From: Pseudomonadota bacterium
GTDB taxonomy: Bacteria > Myxococcota_A > Polyangia > Polyangiales > Polyangiaceae
DNA: 8,563 bases
Direction: 5' to 3'
Assembly: GCA_023428245.1 (NCBI GenBank)
Contig: JAEYYX010000020.1
Coordinates: 1 to 8,563 of the forward strand
Position 1 is the first letter of the stretch. Every line of letters begins with the position of its first letter. Of the stretch, positions 1 through 7,131 are shown one piece after another. The position numbers and the translations under genes are program-made. Below the pieces are notes generated by a model. It was given only the letters and a program-made list of their open reading frames with translations. It was not told the DNA's origin and did no database searches.

Positions 1-144
1 GGGGGGCACATCAAGAACAACGGCCCCCCAGGGTGGCAGACTTTATCGCTCGGCTACGAAAAGCTCCTGACTCTCCGCCTCGGCTGGGCCCTCCGTGGCC
101 TCGCCACAAATGTGATCAATCCTTAGAAGTGATGGACCGGGGCC
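1..144. other. Left edge, no gene seen
   Basis: Open frames here only mirror the kinase gene or run off the window, and none shows a ribosome binding site or recognisable product. A 7-base inverted repeat (GGGGGGC at 1-7, GCCCCCC at 23-29) could form a hairpin, but it has no T-tract on either side. Apart from one copy of the dispersed repeat at 126-148, nothing else is visible. Confidence 0.5.
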
Positions 145-148
145 AAAA
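126..148 (-). repeat. Copy A of an inverted 23-bp dispersed repeat
   Basis: Read on the minus strand, this segment begins TTTTGGCCCCGG, then has one variable base, then CCATCAC, a second variable base and TC. The same pattern occurs on the plus strand at 8166-8188 with two differences. The first bases are also the T-tract of the kinase terminator. Function is unknown. Confidence 0.5.
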
Positions 149-167
149 AGTCGCGGCAAACTCCGCG
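145..167 (-). terminator. Rho-independent terminator of the kinase gene
   Basis: On the minus strand a 5-bp all-GC stem (CGCGG, loop AGTTTG, CCGCG) begins 6 bases after the TAG stop. After two bases it is followed by five T. The stem is short but wholly GC, and its position right behind the stop codon supports a real terminator for the kinase transcript. Confidence 0.65.
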
Positions 168-173
168 GTCCGT

Positions 174-3100
174 CTATTGCGGCAATGCGCAGGAGGCGCG
201 GGCCGCTGCGCGGAAGTCCTTGGCCTCAACGGTGTCATAGGCGCGCTCGGCGCGGGCCAGGTACTCGGCGCCTTCACACCCTCCGAGTTCAAGACCAAGG
301 CGGAGCATCGTCCCTGCGGAGTAAGCGACCATGTCGCAGGCGTCGCTCATCGCGAGCGAGCCTCGCAACATCTCGATGGCCTCGGGGGATCCCGGCTTCC
401 GCGCGAGCTCGACCAGGGCGAGGCCGCGAATGGCGAGGGCGTCCGAGTAGAGCACTTGTTCGCGCGCCAAGTGCTCAGCGGCGCGCTTCGCTCTTTTGAG
501 CAAGGTCCTCCTCTCGGAAGGCTTCGCTCGCGCTGCAGCGGCGAGCGCTGCGGTCACCTCATAGTTCCGGAACCAGACGCGCGGAACTTGGATTGAGTAC
601 ATGTGAGAGGACCTCATGTCCCGCTCCATCTGATCGAGCACGCGGAGCGCGTGTTCCGGCTCGTTGGCCTGGAGATAGGTATAGATGCGCGCGAAGAGGC
701 CGAGGAAATGGTGCACGCCCATGTACGGAGCGCGCCAGCGCCCGGCGGCTTCATCAATGATCGCGAGCGCTTTTTCCGCGTCATTTTCGCGGAGGCTGAC
801 GAGGTGAGCTCGCCAGTATTGGAGGGCGGTGGTGAGAAATAGGTCACCTCGTGCAAGGCTATCTTTGAGCCAGGCGTCGACGCGTCGTTTGAGCTCACGG
901 GCGCGCCCTAGGTTGTGCAGATTGTTTGCCCAGAAGATGCGCAGCGATGTGAGCTCCCAGGGAGCGGAGCCGTATTCGATCATGAGGGGCTCGGCTTCCT
1001 CGTAATACTGATTCGAGCGCCTGAAATCGCCGAAGAGGTAGCTGATTTGTCCGAGGCAATAAGGGATGAACGCTCGGTCGTAGCCGTCCTTGGGTGGACC
1101 GAGGAGCTCCTCTGCGCGCTCCATGTGCCGGGAGACAATCGGCTCCGCGCGCGGCCCGACGATAGCCCTGTACTGGGCCTCCATGGCAAAGGCGTGCGCC
1201 GCGTGGCGCGGATGCCCATAGTCGAGAGCGAGTCGCAGGTATCGGGCGCTGTTGGCCGCGCCGTGCACCGGACTCACGTAGCTGATCGCCCACGCTGCGC
1301 GACAAGCCGAAAGGGTCTCACTTTGGCGAGGCGTGAGCCCTTTGGGCTCGAAGGGGCGATCAGCATGCCAGAAGACGCCGATGCGCTCCTTCATGATCTG
1401 AATGACCGCATTGACCGGCGTTTTCGGCCAACGCAGGCCCACCTGCCGCTGGACCTCGGCGAGCAGCTTCGTGCCTTCTTCCGTGGCGCCGGTGATCAGC
1501 ATTTGTTCGGCAGCAGCGCGGCGGAGCGCGAGAGCTTTCTCTCCATCGACGTCAGCGGAGAGACGCAAGAGGCGTGGCGCCGCCTCTGCTCCCCGGCCAC
1601 AGTCGGCGAGCGTATAGGCGAGCCGCTCTTCGATGTTGCGTCGGCGCTCGGGCGGGAGTGTGCCGCCAGCGAGAGCGAGCCCGTAAAGCTCGGCAGCGCG
1701 ATGGTGGGCGCCACTGCGAGCGGCGGCGGCCGCGGCGACAGCAGCGTAACGACTGGCGGCCTCGAGGTTCCCCGCGGCGAAGTAGTGACGTGCGATCTCG
1801 GCGGAGTCCTGGTCCTCACGCACGAGCAGCTCTGCGAGTTCGGCGTGGCGCTCGGCGCGCCGTTCGATCAGCGAGAGGTGGGCTTCGCGGAGCGCGTCGT
1901 GGAGCGGCTCGAGAGAGTGCTCGCCAGCGGTGAGCTGAGCGAGGCGCGCGCTGGTGAGCTCTTTGACGAGGTCGGTTGGCTGTGCCCCTGTCGCTAAGGT
2001 GAGCAGTCTGAGACGGAGCGGGGAGCTCGAACAACAGAGAAGATCGAAGGCAAGCTGAGCTTCCTTTGAGAGTGAAGTGTACCGCTCCCGTACGACCGCG
2101 GAGAGAGTGTCCGCCTCGAGGCGTTCCAAGGCGCCGTCTCCCGACCTCAAGAGGTGACTCGTGAGCTCCGTGAGCAAGAGCGGCGATCCGGCGCAATCTT
2201 GGACGAGCTGTGCACAGGCCAAGGGCGAGAGTGTTCTCTCGATGTCGAGGCCCGCGATGATATCCCGGGCATGTTCATCAGAGACAGGACCGAGCTCGAG
2301 GGCTTCGGTGCGCAGCTCATCGAGCAAGCTCAGGGGGCCATCGAAGAGCTCTCGGAGGCACTCCGAACTCTTTCTCGCTTCGCTTCTGTAGGAGACAACC
2401 AAGAGACAAGCGGGGCTATCGCCACCACAGAACACCTCGCGGAGAAGCCGGGCTGAGTCGATGTCGCCCCACTGCATGTCGTCGATGACGCAAACGAGTA
2501 GCTCACATTCTGAGATGCGGCGGAGAACCCGTGCGAGCGCCTGGTAAGCGCTTTGCCTAGCGGCGGGGGCATTGGACGGAATGCTCAGGCGAGGCTCGAG
2601 GTCCGGGAAACCCGGCGCGAAGGCGAGCTCGGGGAACAAGAGGAGCAGACTGCGCGCGTCACTTTGCGTGACGAACTCGGGGACTTCGCTCGGGTCGAGG
2701 GAGAGCAAGAAGCCCCGCAGCCACTCGATGAGTCCGTCCACCGCCTTGTGAGGCACGAGCTCATGCTCCGAGCAGCGACCGGAGAGCACCGTGGCGCGAT
2801 CGGAAACGCGTAGGATGAACTGCTCGAGGAGCGCCGACTTCCCGATGCCGCTCGCGCCTGAGACGAGGACGAGTTGTGGCTCGTCACTTCGATCGACGCG
2901 GGCAAGGGCGCGCGTGAGGACGCCGAGCTCCGCTTCGCGACCGACGGAACTTGTGCTCCTGATGAGCGAAACTGGAGAGCTCGTTTTCGTGGCACCGAGA
3001 CACCGCGCAAGCGCACCGAGGTCGGCGCGCTCTCTGGGATCGGCGCAGAGGAGCTCACGGCAGACGTCGAGCAGCCCGTCGTCGACGGCGAAGCGCGGGA

Positions 3101-4106
3101 CGGGCGGAGGAGGTTCCGAAGCCCGCCCGCCCGCGCGCCGGAGGAGCGGAAGGGTGCCTGTCAGAGCCTCAAAGAGGAGGACGCCCACGGAATAGGCATC
3201 TGCGGCCGGTGTGATGGTTCCGCCCGCGCTGAGCTCGGGCGCTAAGTAGTGGGGCGTTCCGGCGAAGATCCTGCCGCTCGGTTGTCCGGACCAGGTCGCG
3301 ACGCCGAAATCGAGGAGTGTCAGGTGCCCCGAGGAGGTGACCAAGATGTTTGTTGGTTTGACGTCGCGGTGGACGCGCCCGAGTCGGTGGAGAAACTCGA
3401 GGACGCGAGTGAGCTGGAGGAAAAGGTCACGGAGCTCGTGCCCCTTGTCGATAGCCGAGAGCAGGTCCGTGCCCTCGATATAGTCCATGGTGAAGAACGA
3501 ATGTTCTGCGTCGACGACAAGCTCCCGTAGCTGGACCAGGGAAGGATGTGTGAGATCGCGTAGCATGCGAAACTCGCGTTTGAGAGCGGGCAAGCTGACG
3601 CGATTTTCGAGATGAAGAGTCTTCAGCGCGATCGAGTGCTCCGTCTCCGCGTCCCAGGCGCGGTAGACGACGCCTTCGCCGCCGCTTCCGAGCACTTCCT
3701 GGATCTGGTAGCGACCCTCCAGGAGCCGCGTACCGGGTTCGAAGAGGGGGCGACGTTCACCGCGGCCCTTCAAGGGGAGCGAAGACTCAGAAGCGAGCGA
3801 GGCCCCGAAAGCGTCTTTCAGGAAGAGCTCCTCGTTCGACTTCACGACAGAGGACTCTGCCAGAGCGGCCGGAGCTTGACGAACCTCGGAGGCAACCTCT
3901 GGGACATCGGCAGGAAAATGAGTAGGAGCGGAGCCCACCTCGAGCACGCAATTGGCCCGTCGCCCGGTCGGGGCGGCGAGATCCCGCTTTTTGCAAGTTC
4001 CGCGCTCTTTCGAGGGACGAAGAACGGAGCCGCGCCCAAGCGGTGCGAAGAGGCGCGCCAAATAGAGTGAGTGGGTGGGACGAGGAGCTCCATATCTTTT
4101 TTTCAA
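174..4106 (-). CDS. Ser/Thr protein kinase-AAA ATPase-helical repeat protein
   Basis: This is a large cytoplasmic signalling protein that should phosphorylate Ser/Thr residues and couple this to an ATPase scaffold. The kinase domain spans about residues 133-372: glycine loop G140-S-G-G-E-G145, lysine K162, helix-C E178, HRD at 246-248 with K250 and N253, DFG at 266-268, GTPxYLAPE at 283-291 and D303. All catalytic residues are present. A VGR linker at 388-390 opens an AAA_16-type ATPase: Walker A GASGIGKS at 417-424 and Walker B VCVIDD ending at D543, followed by QW. From about residue 755 to the end the chain is helical and Ala/Leu/Arg-rich, consistent with TPR-like repeats. No LuxR-type DNA-binding domain or histidine kinase is seen at the C-terminus. 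The architecture resembles the PknK-like and COG3899 kinase-ATPases common in myxobacteria. The start is uncertain: 4106 is a TTG without a ribosome binding site, there is no in-frame ATG before residue 181, and GTG codons at 3947, 3938 or 3845 are alternatives. Confidence 0.95.
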   Translation of the reverse strand: MKKRYGAPRPTHSLYLARLFAPLGRGSVLRPSKERGTCKKRDLAAPTGRRANCVLEVGSAPTHFPADVPEVASEVRQAPAALAESSVVKSNEELFLKDAFGASLASESSLPLKGRGERRPLFEPGTRLLEGRYQIQEVLGSGGEGVVYRAWDAETEHSIALKTLHLENRVSLPALKREFRMLRDLTHPSLVQLRELVVDAEHSFFTMDYIEGTDLLSAIDKGHELRDLFLQLTRVLEFLHRLGRVHRDVKPTNILVTSSGHLTLLDFGVATWSGQPSGRIFAGTPHYLAPELSAGGTITPAADAYSVGVLLFEALTGTLPLLRRAGGRASEPPPPVPRFAVDDGLLDVCRELLCADPRERADLGALARCLGATKTSSPVSLIRSTSSVGREAELGVLTRALARVDRSDEPQLVLVSGASGIGKSALLEQFILRVSDRATVLSGRCSEHELVPHKAVDGLIEWLRGFLLSLDPSEVPEFVTQSDARSLLLLFPELAFAPGFPDLEPRLSIPSNAPAARQSAYQALARVLRRISECELLVCVIDDMQWGDIDSARLLREVFCGGDSPACLLVVSYRSEARKSSECLRELFDGPLSLLDELRTEALELGPVSDEHARDIIAGLDIERTLSPLACAQLVQDCAGSPLLLTELTSHLLRSGDGALERLEADTLSAVVRERYTSLSKEAQLAFDLLCCSSSPLRLRLLTLATGAQPTDLVKELTSARLAQLTAGEHSLEPLHDALREAHLSLIERRAERHAELAELLVREDQDSAEIARHYFAAGNLEAASRYAAVAAAAAARSGAHHRAAELYGLALAGGTLPPERRRNIEERLAYTLADCGRGAEAAPRLLRLSADVDGEKALALRRAAAEQMLITGATEEGTKLLAEVQRQVGLRWPKTPVNAVIQIMKERIGVFWHADRPFEPKGLTPRQSETLSACRAAWAISYVSPVHGAANSARYLRLALDYGHPRHAAHAFAMEAQYRAIVGPRAEPIVSRHMERAEELLGPPKDGYDRAFIPYCLGQISYLFGDFRRSNQYYEEAEPLMIEYGSAPWELTSLRIFWANNLHNLGRARELKRRVDAWLKDSLARGDLFLTTALQYWRAHLVSLRENDAEKALAIIDEAAGRWRAPYMGVHHFLGLFARIYTYLQANEPEHALRVLDQMERDMRSSHMYSIQVPRVWFRNYEVTAALAAAARAKPSERRTLLKRAKRAAEHLAREQVLYSDALAIRGLALVELARKPGSPEAIEMLRGSLAMSDACDMVAYSAGTMLRLGLELGGCEGAEYLARAERAYDTVEAKDFRAAARASCALPQ

Positions 4107-4125
4107 ACCAGAAGATTGTTATGCT
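4097..4125 (+). promoter_or_regulatory. Weak candidate promoter for the plus-strand group
   Basis: TATGCT at 4120-4125 resembles a -10 box. It lies about 20 bases upstream of the start codon at 4146, behind a T-run at 4095-4103 that could only loosely serve as a -35. This is the most AT-rich stretch between the divergent genes. The match is weak and the call rests mainly on position. Confidence 0.25.
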
Positions 4126-4131
4126 GGTCAG

Positions 4132-4137
4132 AAGGGG
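4132..4137 (+). promoter_or_regulatory. Ribosome binding site deciding the start at 4146
   Basis: AAGGGG lies 8 bases before ATG 4146. It fixes the start there rather than at the upstream in-frame codon at 4071, which would read through the kinase promoter region and adds a peptide with no conserved look. Confidence 0.7.
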
Positions 4138-4145
4138 ATGAAGAC

Positions 4146-5102
4146 ATGATTCGTTTCGATGCAGCGACGAGGGTAAAGCTCTATAGTGCGCTGAAGGGCG
4201 CCTTTCCGGATAGCCGGCCGACGGACGCCGACTTGCTCGCGCTTTCCGTTTACGTTCAGCGCGCGAAACAGCGGGGGGAATCGCTCCCGCCCGAGCTGGC
4301 GACGATCGATCTCACTCCCTACCAAGGGGCCATTGCGGCGCGCGCCGCCGAACTCGATCTTCCCGCTGTCGACACCCGCGTTCAGCGCCGCGCTGCGAGC
4401 GATAAGTTTCGCTACTACTGGGTCGAGTCCACGCACACGAGGATCGCGCCCGCCGGGTTCGATCCTTTCGTCGGCGAGCTCGCGATGGCTCGGGTGACTC
4501 TGCCGCTCAGTCAGCCGAGGAGTTTCAACACCGCGATCGGCAAGATTTTGCCCGGGGATCACCTGATCGACACCGTGCTCGAAGCGAACCAGAAGTACGC
4601 GCGCTTTCTCGAGGCTCCGCTCGGTCGCGTCGACCTGATCACGCCCGCCCGCCAGGGGGTGCGCTTCGGCGCGATCAGTGTCCTCCTCGGCTACAAGCTG
4701 CCGAAAGATCCGCTGCCGTTCTGTTACATCCTCGAGGCGGGAACTGCGACTGGGCAGCCCAAGGTGCTCTACCTCGGCAAGACCATGGACGTGACGATCA
4801 ACAGCTACTCCGGGTACCAGCCGACGCCCTTCGCGTGCCCGTCCCACGCCTACACCGGAAGGCTGGCGATGAATGGCGACGACCCGAGCCTTCTGACGAT
4901 TCGGGCGCGCCCTGTCGAAGGCGGAAAGAGCCAGCCCGTCTACCTCCAGATCGACGCGAGCTTTGCGCGCCAACAAGGCGACGTGAAAAATATCTGGCCC
5001 GGCTTTCTGATCGCACGCGCCGCGGGCATCGTCTTCATGCGCCAGCACCGCGGGACCATCCAGACGAACTGTGACCAAGCGCCCCCCGGAGCAAGCTCAT
5101 GA
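4146..5102 (+). CDS. Unrecognised 318-residue soluble protein
   Basis: I do not recognise this family. The product has no signal peptide or clear membrane segment, so it should be cytoplasmic. Residues 1-70 look helical (Leu/Ala-rich, with ALKGAFPDS at 15-23). From about 85 the chain alternates like a beta-rich domain, with aromatic and glycine clusters such as FRYYWVES at 88-95, YILEAG at 194-199 and YLGKTMD at 209-215. Only three cysteines occur (193, 231, 309). The stop overlaps the next start as ATGA, which implies translational coupling to the small PSI-like lipoprotein, so the two probably act together. It is divergent from the kinase gene. The N-terminal 'AL..AFP' pattern loosely recalls effector-associated domains, but the match is too short to claim. 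Coding is well supported by length, the ribosome binding site and GC-rich codon use. Confidence 0.85.
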   Translation: MIRFDAATRVKLYSALKGAFPDSRPTDADLLALSVYVQRAKQRGESLPPELATIDLTPYQGAIAARAAELDLPAVDTRVQRRAASDKFRYYWVESTHTRIAPAGFDPFVGELAMARVTLPLSQPRSFNTAIGKILPGDHLIDTVLEANQKYARFLEAPLGRVDLITPARQGVRFGAISVLLGYKLPKDPLPFCYILEAGTATGQPKVLYLGKTMDVTINSYSGYQPTPFACPSHAYTGRLAMNGDDPSLLTIRARPVEGGKSQPVYLQIDASFARQQGDVKNIWPGFLIARAAGIVFMRQHRGTIQTNCDQAPPGASS

Positions 5103-5419
5103 AACACCGACATTTCTCCGCGCTCGCCGTCCCGTTTCTCTTTCTTGTGCTCTCCGGTGGCTGCAATGGTGGCGTGAAACACCCTCCCGCCGGCGAGCCC
5201 AACGACGAAGAGACGTGCGCGAACCGGCCGAGCGGTGAGATGAACTGCCTAGCGTGCAGCTCGGTGCCCGGTTGCGCATGGTGTGGGAATCCCTCGCCTT
5301 CCAAGTCTCAATGTCAGCCGGGCGTTTCGGCTGAGATGCCGGCGACTTGCCGGGGCGCCTGGGCCCAGAGCACCGAGGACTGTGAGGAGCCGCCACCGGT
5401 TCTGCCAGAAGACATGTAA
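5099..5419 (+). CDS. Small lipoprotein with PSI/plexin-repeat-like domain
   Basis: This is a 106-residue exported lipoprotein. A basic start (MKHRH) and a hydrophobic core at 8-18 lead to the lipobox LSGGC, with the lipidated cysteine at 22. The mature part has eight more cysteines (40, 50, 53, 59, 62, 72, 84, 95). Their pattern is C-x9-C-x2-C-x5-C-x-W-C, with tryptophan at 61. That CxWC core with a preceding CxxC is the hallmark of PSI (plexin-semaphorin-integrin) repeats, which are disulphide-bonded extracellular modules. The even count suits four disulphides in the oxidising envelope. The C-terminal tail is acidic and Pro-rich. GGAG at 5088-5091 is a ribosome binding site 7 bases before the ATG, and the ATG overlaps the preceding stop. 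The lipoprotein call is firm; the PSI assignment rests on cysteine spacing alone. Confidence 0.9.
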   Translation: MKHRHFSALAVPFLFLVLSGGCNGGVKHPPAGEPNDEETCANRPSGEMNCLACSSVPGCAWCGNPSPSKSQCQPGVSAEMPATCRGAWAQSTEDCEEPPPVLPEDM

Positions 5420-5446
5420 AACGGCCCGTTTTTCAGCTACGCTGAA
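5418..5446 (+). other. Two abutting hairpins between lipoprotein and DUF2378 gene
   Basis: The first dyad is AAAACGG-C-CCGTTTT at 5418-5432. It has a run of five T at 5429-5433 and begins inside the stop codon of the lipoprotein gene, so it looks like a weak terminator. The second, TTCAGC-TAC-GCTGAA at 5432-5446, shares one base with it and runs into the GAAGGA ribosome binding site (5444-5449) of the next gene. Together they could reduce read-through or mask ribosome access. The effect is inferred. Confidence 0.5.
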
Positions 5447-5451
5447 GGACG

Positions 5452-6057
5452 ATGAGTTTGCATCGGGCAGCAGCGGGAAAGGCTGAGAGTTCGCGCTTTC
5501 GCGCAGAGCTTGAAGAGCTCCGTCAACTCATCGCCCGTGTTCCACCACGCGCCACCGTGAAGGGCATGTTCATCAAGGGCTTCCTCGAGTCCCTCGATCG
5601 TCGCGGCATCCCTCGGCCGACGCAGGATCGTTTCGTAGCCTTCCGAGACTATCCGCTCACGCTCTTCATGAAGCTCCTCGTCGACAAGACGCAGGAACTC
5701 TGGCCCGACCAAGCGCCAAAGGAGTCGCTGCGCACCCTGGGGCGCTTCGCCTTTCCGACCTTCGCTGAGAGCATGGTCGGGCGCGTCATCTTTGCCGTCG
5801 CCGGCACGGACTGGGTCCAAGCTCTGAAGCTCACGGACAAGGCCTATCGGAACAGCCTCAGTCCGGCGACCACGCGACTCACGGACGTTACGGAACACTC
5901 CGCGGTCCTCGAGTTTCGCGACGTCTGGAACTTCGCCGATTGTTATCAAGTCGGCGTCTTTGAAGGCGCGATGTCCTACTACAATGTGAAGGGCAGCGTC
6001 GGGCTGCGCACCTATCCGCGCCCCTGCGATGTCGATCTGTTGCTCGAGTGGGAGTGA
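5452..6057 (+). CDS. DUF2378 (TIGR02265) Myxococcales-restricted protein
   Basis: At 201 residues it matches the usual length of this myxobacterial family, whose biochemical role is not established. Family-like blocks appear in order: KGMFIKGFLESL at 37-48, a YPLTLFMKLL helix at 67-76, LGRFAFPTFAESMVGRVIF at 96-114, and a Tyr/Gly-containing block around YQVGVFEGAM at 165-174, ending in the strand DLLLEW at 195-200. There is no signal peptide, so it should be cytoplasmic. These genes are often scattered in many copies in myxobacterial genomes and are suspected sensory or regulatory modules. ATG 5452 sits only 2 bases after GAAGGA. A TTG two codons later (5458) would have better spacing, so the start could shift slightly. 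The hairpins before it leave open whether it is cotranscribed with the lipoprotein gene. Confidence 0.9.
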   Translation: MSLHRAAAGKAESSRFRAELEELRQLIARVPPRATVKGMFIKGFLESLDRRGIPRPTQDRFVAFRDYPLTLFMKLLVDKTQELWPDQAPKESLRTLGRFAFPTFAESMVGRVIFAVAGTDWVQALKLTDKAYRNSLSPATTRLTDVTEHSAVLEFRDVWNFADCYQVGVFEGAMSYYNVKGSVGLRTYPRPCDVDLLLEWE

Positions 6058-6061
6058 GTCG

Positions 6062-6095
6062 CCCGGAGAGCGTTCGCTCCCGGGGCCGTGGTTTT
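6062..6095 (+). terminator. Hairpin between convergent genes, likely terminator
   Basis: CCCGG-A-GAGCG at 6062-6072 pairs with CGCTC-CCGGG at 6075-6084, giving about ten GC-rich pairs with one bulged A. It begins 4 bases after the DUF2378 stop and is followed by a T4 run at 6092-6095 on the plus strand. The T-run is displaced by seven bases and the minus side has no T-run, so it best serves the plus-strand gene. It may also stop the convergent lipoprotein transcript. Confidence 0.55.
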
Positions 6096-6112
6096 GGCGC
6101 CTTCGACAGGCC

Positions 6113-6592
6113 TTACGGAATGTCGAAGCCGCAGAGCTTTCCGCTGGTCTCTACGCCCGTGGTATTGCCGCTGCTATCGCGGGTGAACGTGCCTTTGAGG
6201 TCGACATTGCAGGAACCGAGCGAGGTGTCGACGTGGCCCGTGTGCGTTGTGGTAAACTTTCCGGCACCGGTGCCCTTCGCTTCCTGAACCAGAGAGCCGT
6301 CGAGCGTCACGCCCTGGGAGACGCAGCCGTCGAACGTGACCTCCTGCGTCATAGTTCCGCCCTCTTCGGTGATCTCTTCGATTGTGAACTTTCCTTTGAC
6401 GGTTCCGCCGTCAGGACAGGACCCTTCCCCGTTTCCTCCGGGCAAGCGACTCAGTGCGCTCTCGGCGGCGGCCCGGATCTTCAGAGCGTCCTCCTTCGTC
6501 GCGACGGTGTTCGCCGGGCTACTCTCGCCGCAGGCGGTTCCAAGCAAGACAAGAATAAGTGTAAGCCTCGTAGAGGTCCCCCAAGTCATCAT
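6113..6592 (-). CDS. Tandem lipoprotein paralogue B
   Basis: This is a 159-residue predicted lipoprotein of unknown function, placed in the envelope by its lipobox LGTAC (lipidated cysteine 21) after a hydrophobic run at 10-18. Four further cysteines (59, 90, 128, 154) could form two disulphides. The mature part is rich in Thr, Ser and Gly and reads as alternating beta strands. It is a paralogue of the neighbour at 6674-7126. They share NTVAT.EDA.KIR near 28-40, SCP.GGTV, GCVS..VTL.GSL, DTSLGSC.VDL and a C-terminal LCGF, about 45% identity by hand alignment. I start it at ATG 6592, giving MMTWG to match MMTGG in the paralogue. The TTG at 6598 would add two residues and spoil that match. No Shine-Dalgarno is seen. 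It has an extra Ser/Gly/Thr insertion before LCGF compared with its sister. Its 3' end faces the DUF2378 gene. Confidence 0.88.
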   Translation of the reverse strand: MMTWGTSTRLTLILVLLGTACGESSPANTVATKEDALKIRAAAESALSRLPGGNGEGSCPDGGTVKGKFTIEEITEEGGTMTQEVTFDGCVSQGVTLDGSLVQEAKGTGAGKFTTTHTGHVDTSLGSCNVDLKGTFTRDSSGNTTGVETSGKLCGFDIP

Positions 6593-6597
6593 GAGCA

Positions 6598-6626
6598 AAG
6601 AATGACTTATGTCAGCGACCTGTCAA
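6598..6626 (-). promoter_or_regulatory. Candidate promoter of lipoprotein paralogue B
   Basis: TTGACA (minus strand, 6626-6621) is a perfect -35 box. With a 17-base spacer the -10 would be ATTCTT (6603-6598), which is poor. Transcription would then start at or next to the ATG at 6592. The same TTGACA-to-ATG distance (28 bases) is kept upstream of the paralogue, together with a shared AGTCAT block. Confidence 0.5.
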
Positions 6627-6640
6627 CGGGACGAGCTGAG

Positions 6641-6668
6641 AAAAATGGCACTTTAGAGCCGCGGTGCC
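6641..6668 (-). terminator. Rho-independent terminator of lipoprotein paralogue A
   Basis: On the minus strand the stem GGCAC (6668-6664), a 12-base loop and GTGCC (6651-6647) is followed, after one A, by five T (6645-6641). It begins just 5 bases after the TAA stop of the gene ending at 6674. It lies upstream of the TTGACA box of the next gene, which separates the two paralogues into independent transcription units. Confidence 0.7.
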
Positions 6669-6673
6669 CTGCC

Positions 6674-7126
6674 TTACTGGATTTCGCTGAGCGTAAACCC
6701 ACAGAGTTCGCCAGCGCTGGCCGTGGCCAACGCGACCCCTTGGAGATCGACGATGCAAGAACCGAGCGAGGTGTCGAGGTCGCCAGTGATGGTCGTCGAA
6801 CCATTGCTGTTCACTGTTCGCCGCAGGGAGCCGCTCAAGGTGACCTCTCGAGAGACGCAGCCTCTGAACGTGTAGTCGGTGTGCGTGCTCGCCTCGCCCT
6901 TGAGAAGGTCCACGCCGACGGTGGTTTCGGAGGCGACGGTGCCGCCGTTTGGACACGAAGTCTCTGAGTTTCCGATCACGGCGCTCATCGCAGCGTCCGC
7001 CGACGTACGAATCTTCCCGGCGTCTTCCGTCGTCGCAACTGTGTTCGTCGGGCCGCCCCCACCGCAGGCGGTACCGAGCAGAACAAAAACTACCCCAAGC
7101 TTCTTAAAGCTCCCCCCAGTCATCAT
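6674..7126 (-). CDS. Tandem lipoprotein paralogue A
   Basis: This is a 150-residue predicted lipoprotein of unknown function. A short basic start (FKKL), a hydrophobic run at 10-17 and the lipobox LGTAC place the lipidated cysteine at 21, followed by a GGGG linker. Four more cysteines (58, 90, 124, 142) match those of paralogue B, so the fold and disulphide pairing are probably shared. The mature chain is Thr/Ser/Gly-rich and likely beta-structured. The start is ATG 7126, the first of two adjacent ATG codons. An AGGAG 13 bases upstream is too far to be a good ribosome binding site and is not kept in the sister gene. It is followed by its own terminator. A 19-base exact match with its sister (6759-6777 against 6213-6231) indicates a fairly recent tandem duplication. 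It could be a surface or periplasmic structural protein, but nothing identifies a role. Confidence 0.88.
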   Translation of the reverse strand: MMTGGSFKKLGVVFVLLGTACGGGGPTNTVATTEDAGKIRTSADAAMSAVIGNSETSCPNGGTVASETTVGVDLLKGEASTHTDYTFRGCVSREVTLSGSLRRTVNSNGSTTITGDLDTSLGSCIVDLQGVALATASAGELCGFTLSEIQ

Positions 7127-7131
7127 GAGCG

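Noticed and set aside
1..29. GGGGGGC/GCCCCCC hairpin as a terminator
   Set aside because: It has no T-run and no gene ending beside it; the kinase already has a better terminator at 145-167.
915..1997. Long plus-strand open frame opposite the kinase gene
   Set aside because: It is antisense to an intact kinase-ATPase coding region, and its composition follows from codon bias of the real gene; no domain is visible.
3842..4093. ATG-initiated frame near the kinase start, considered as a frameshifted true N-terminus
   Set aside because: It shows no signal peptide or domain, and joining it to the kinase would require a frameshift that nothing else suggests.
4128..5078. 316-residue minus-strand open frame
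   Set aside because: It mirrors the plus-strand gene at 4146-5102, which has a proper ribosome binding site and coupling to the next gene.
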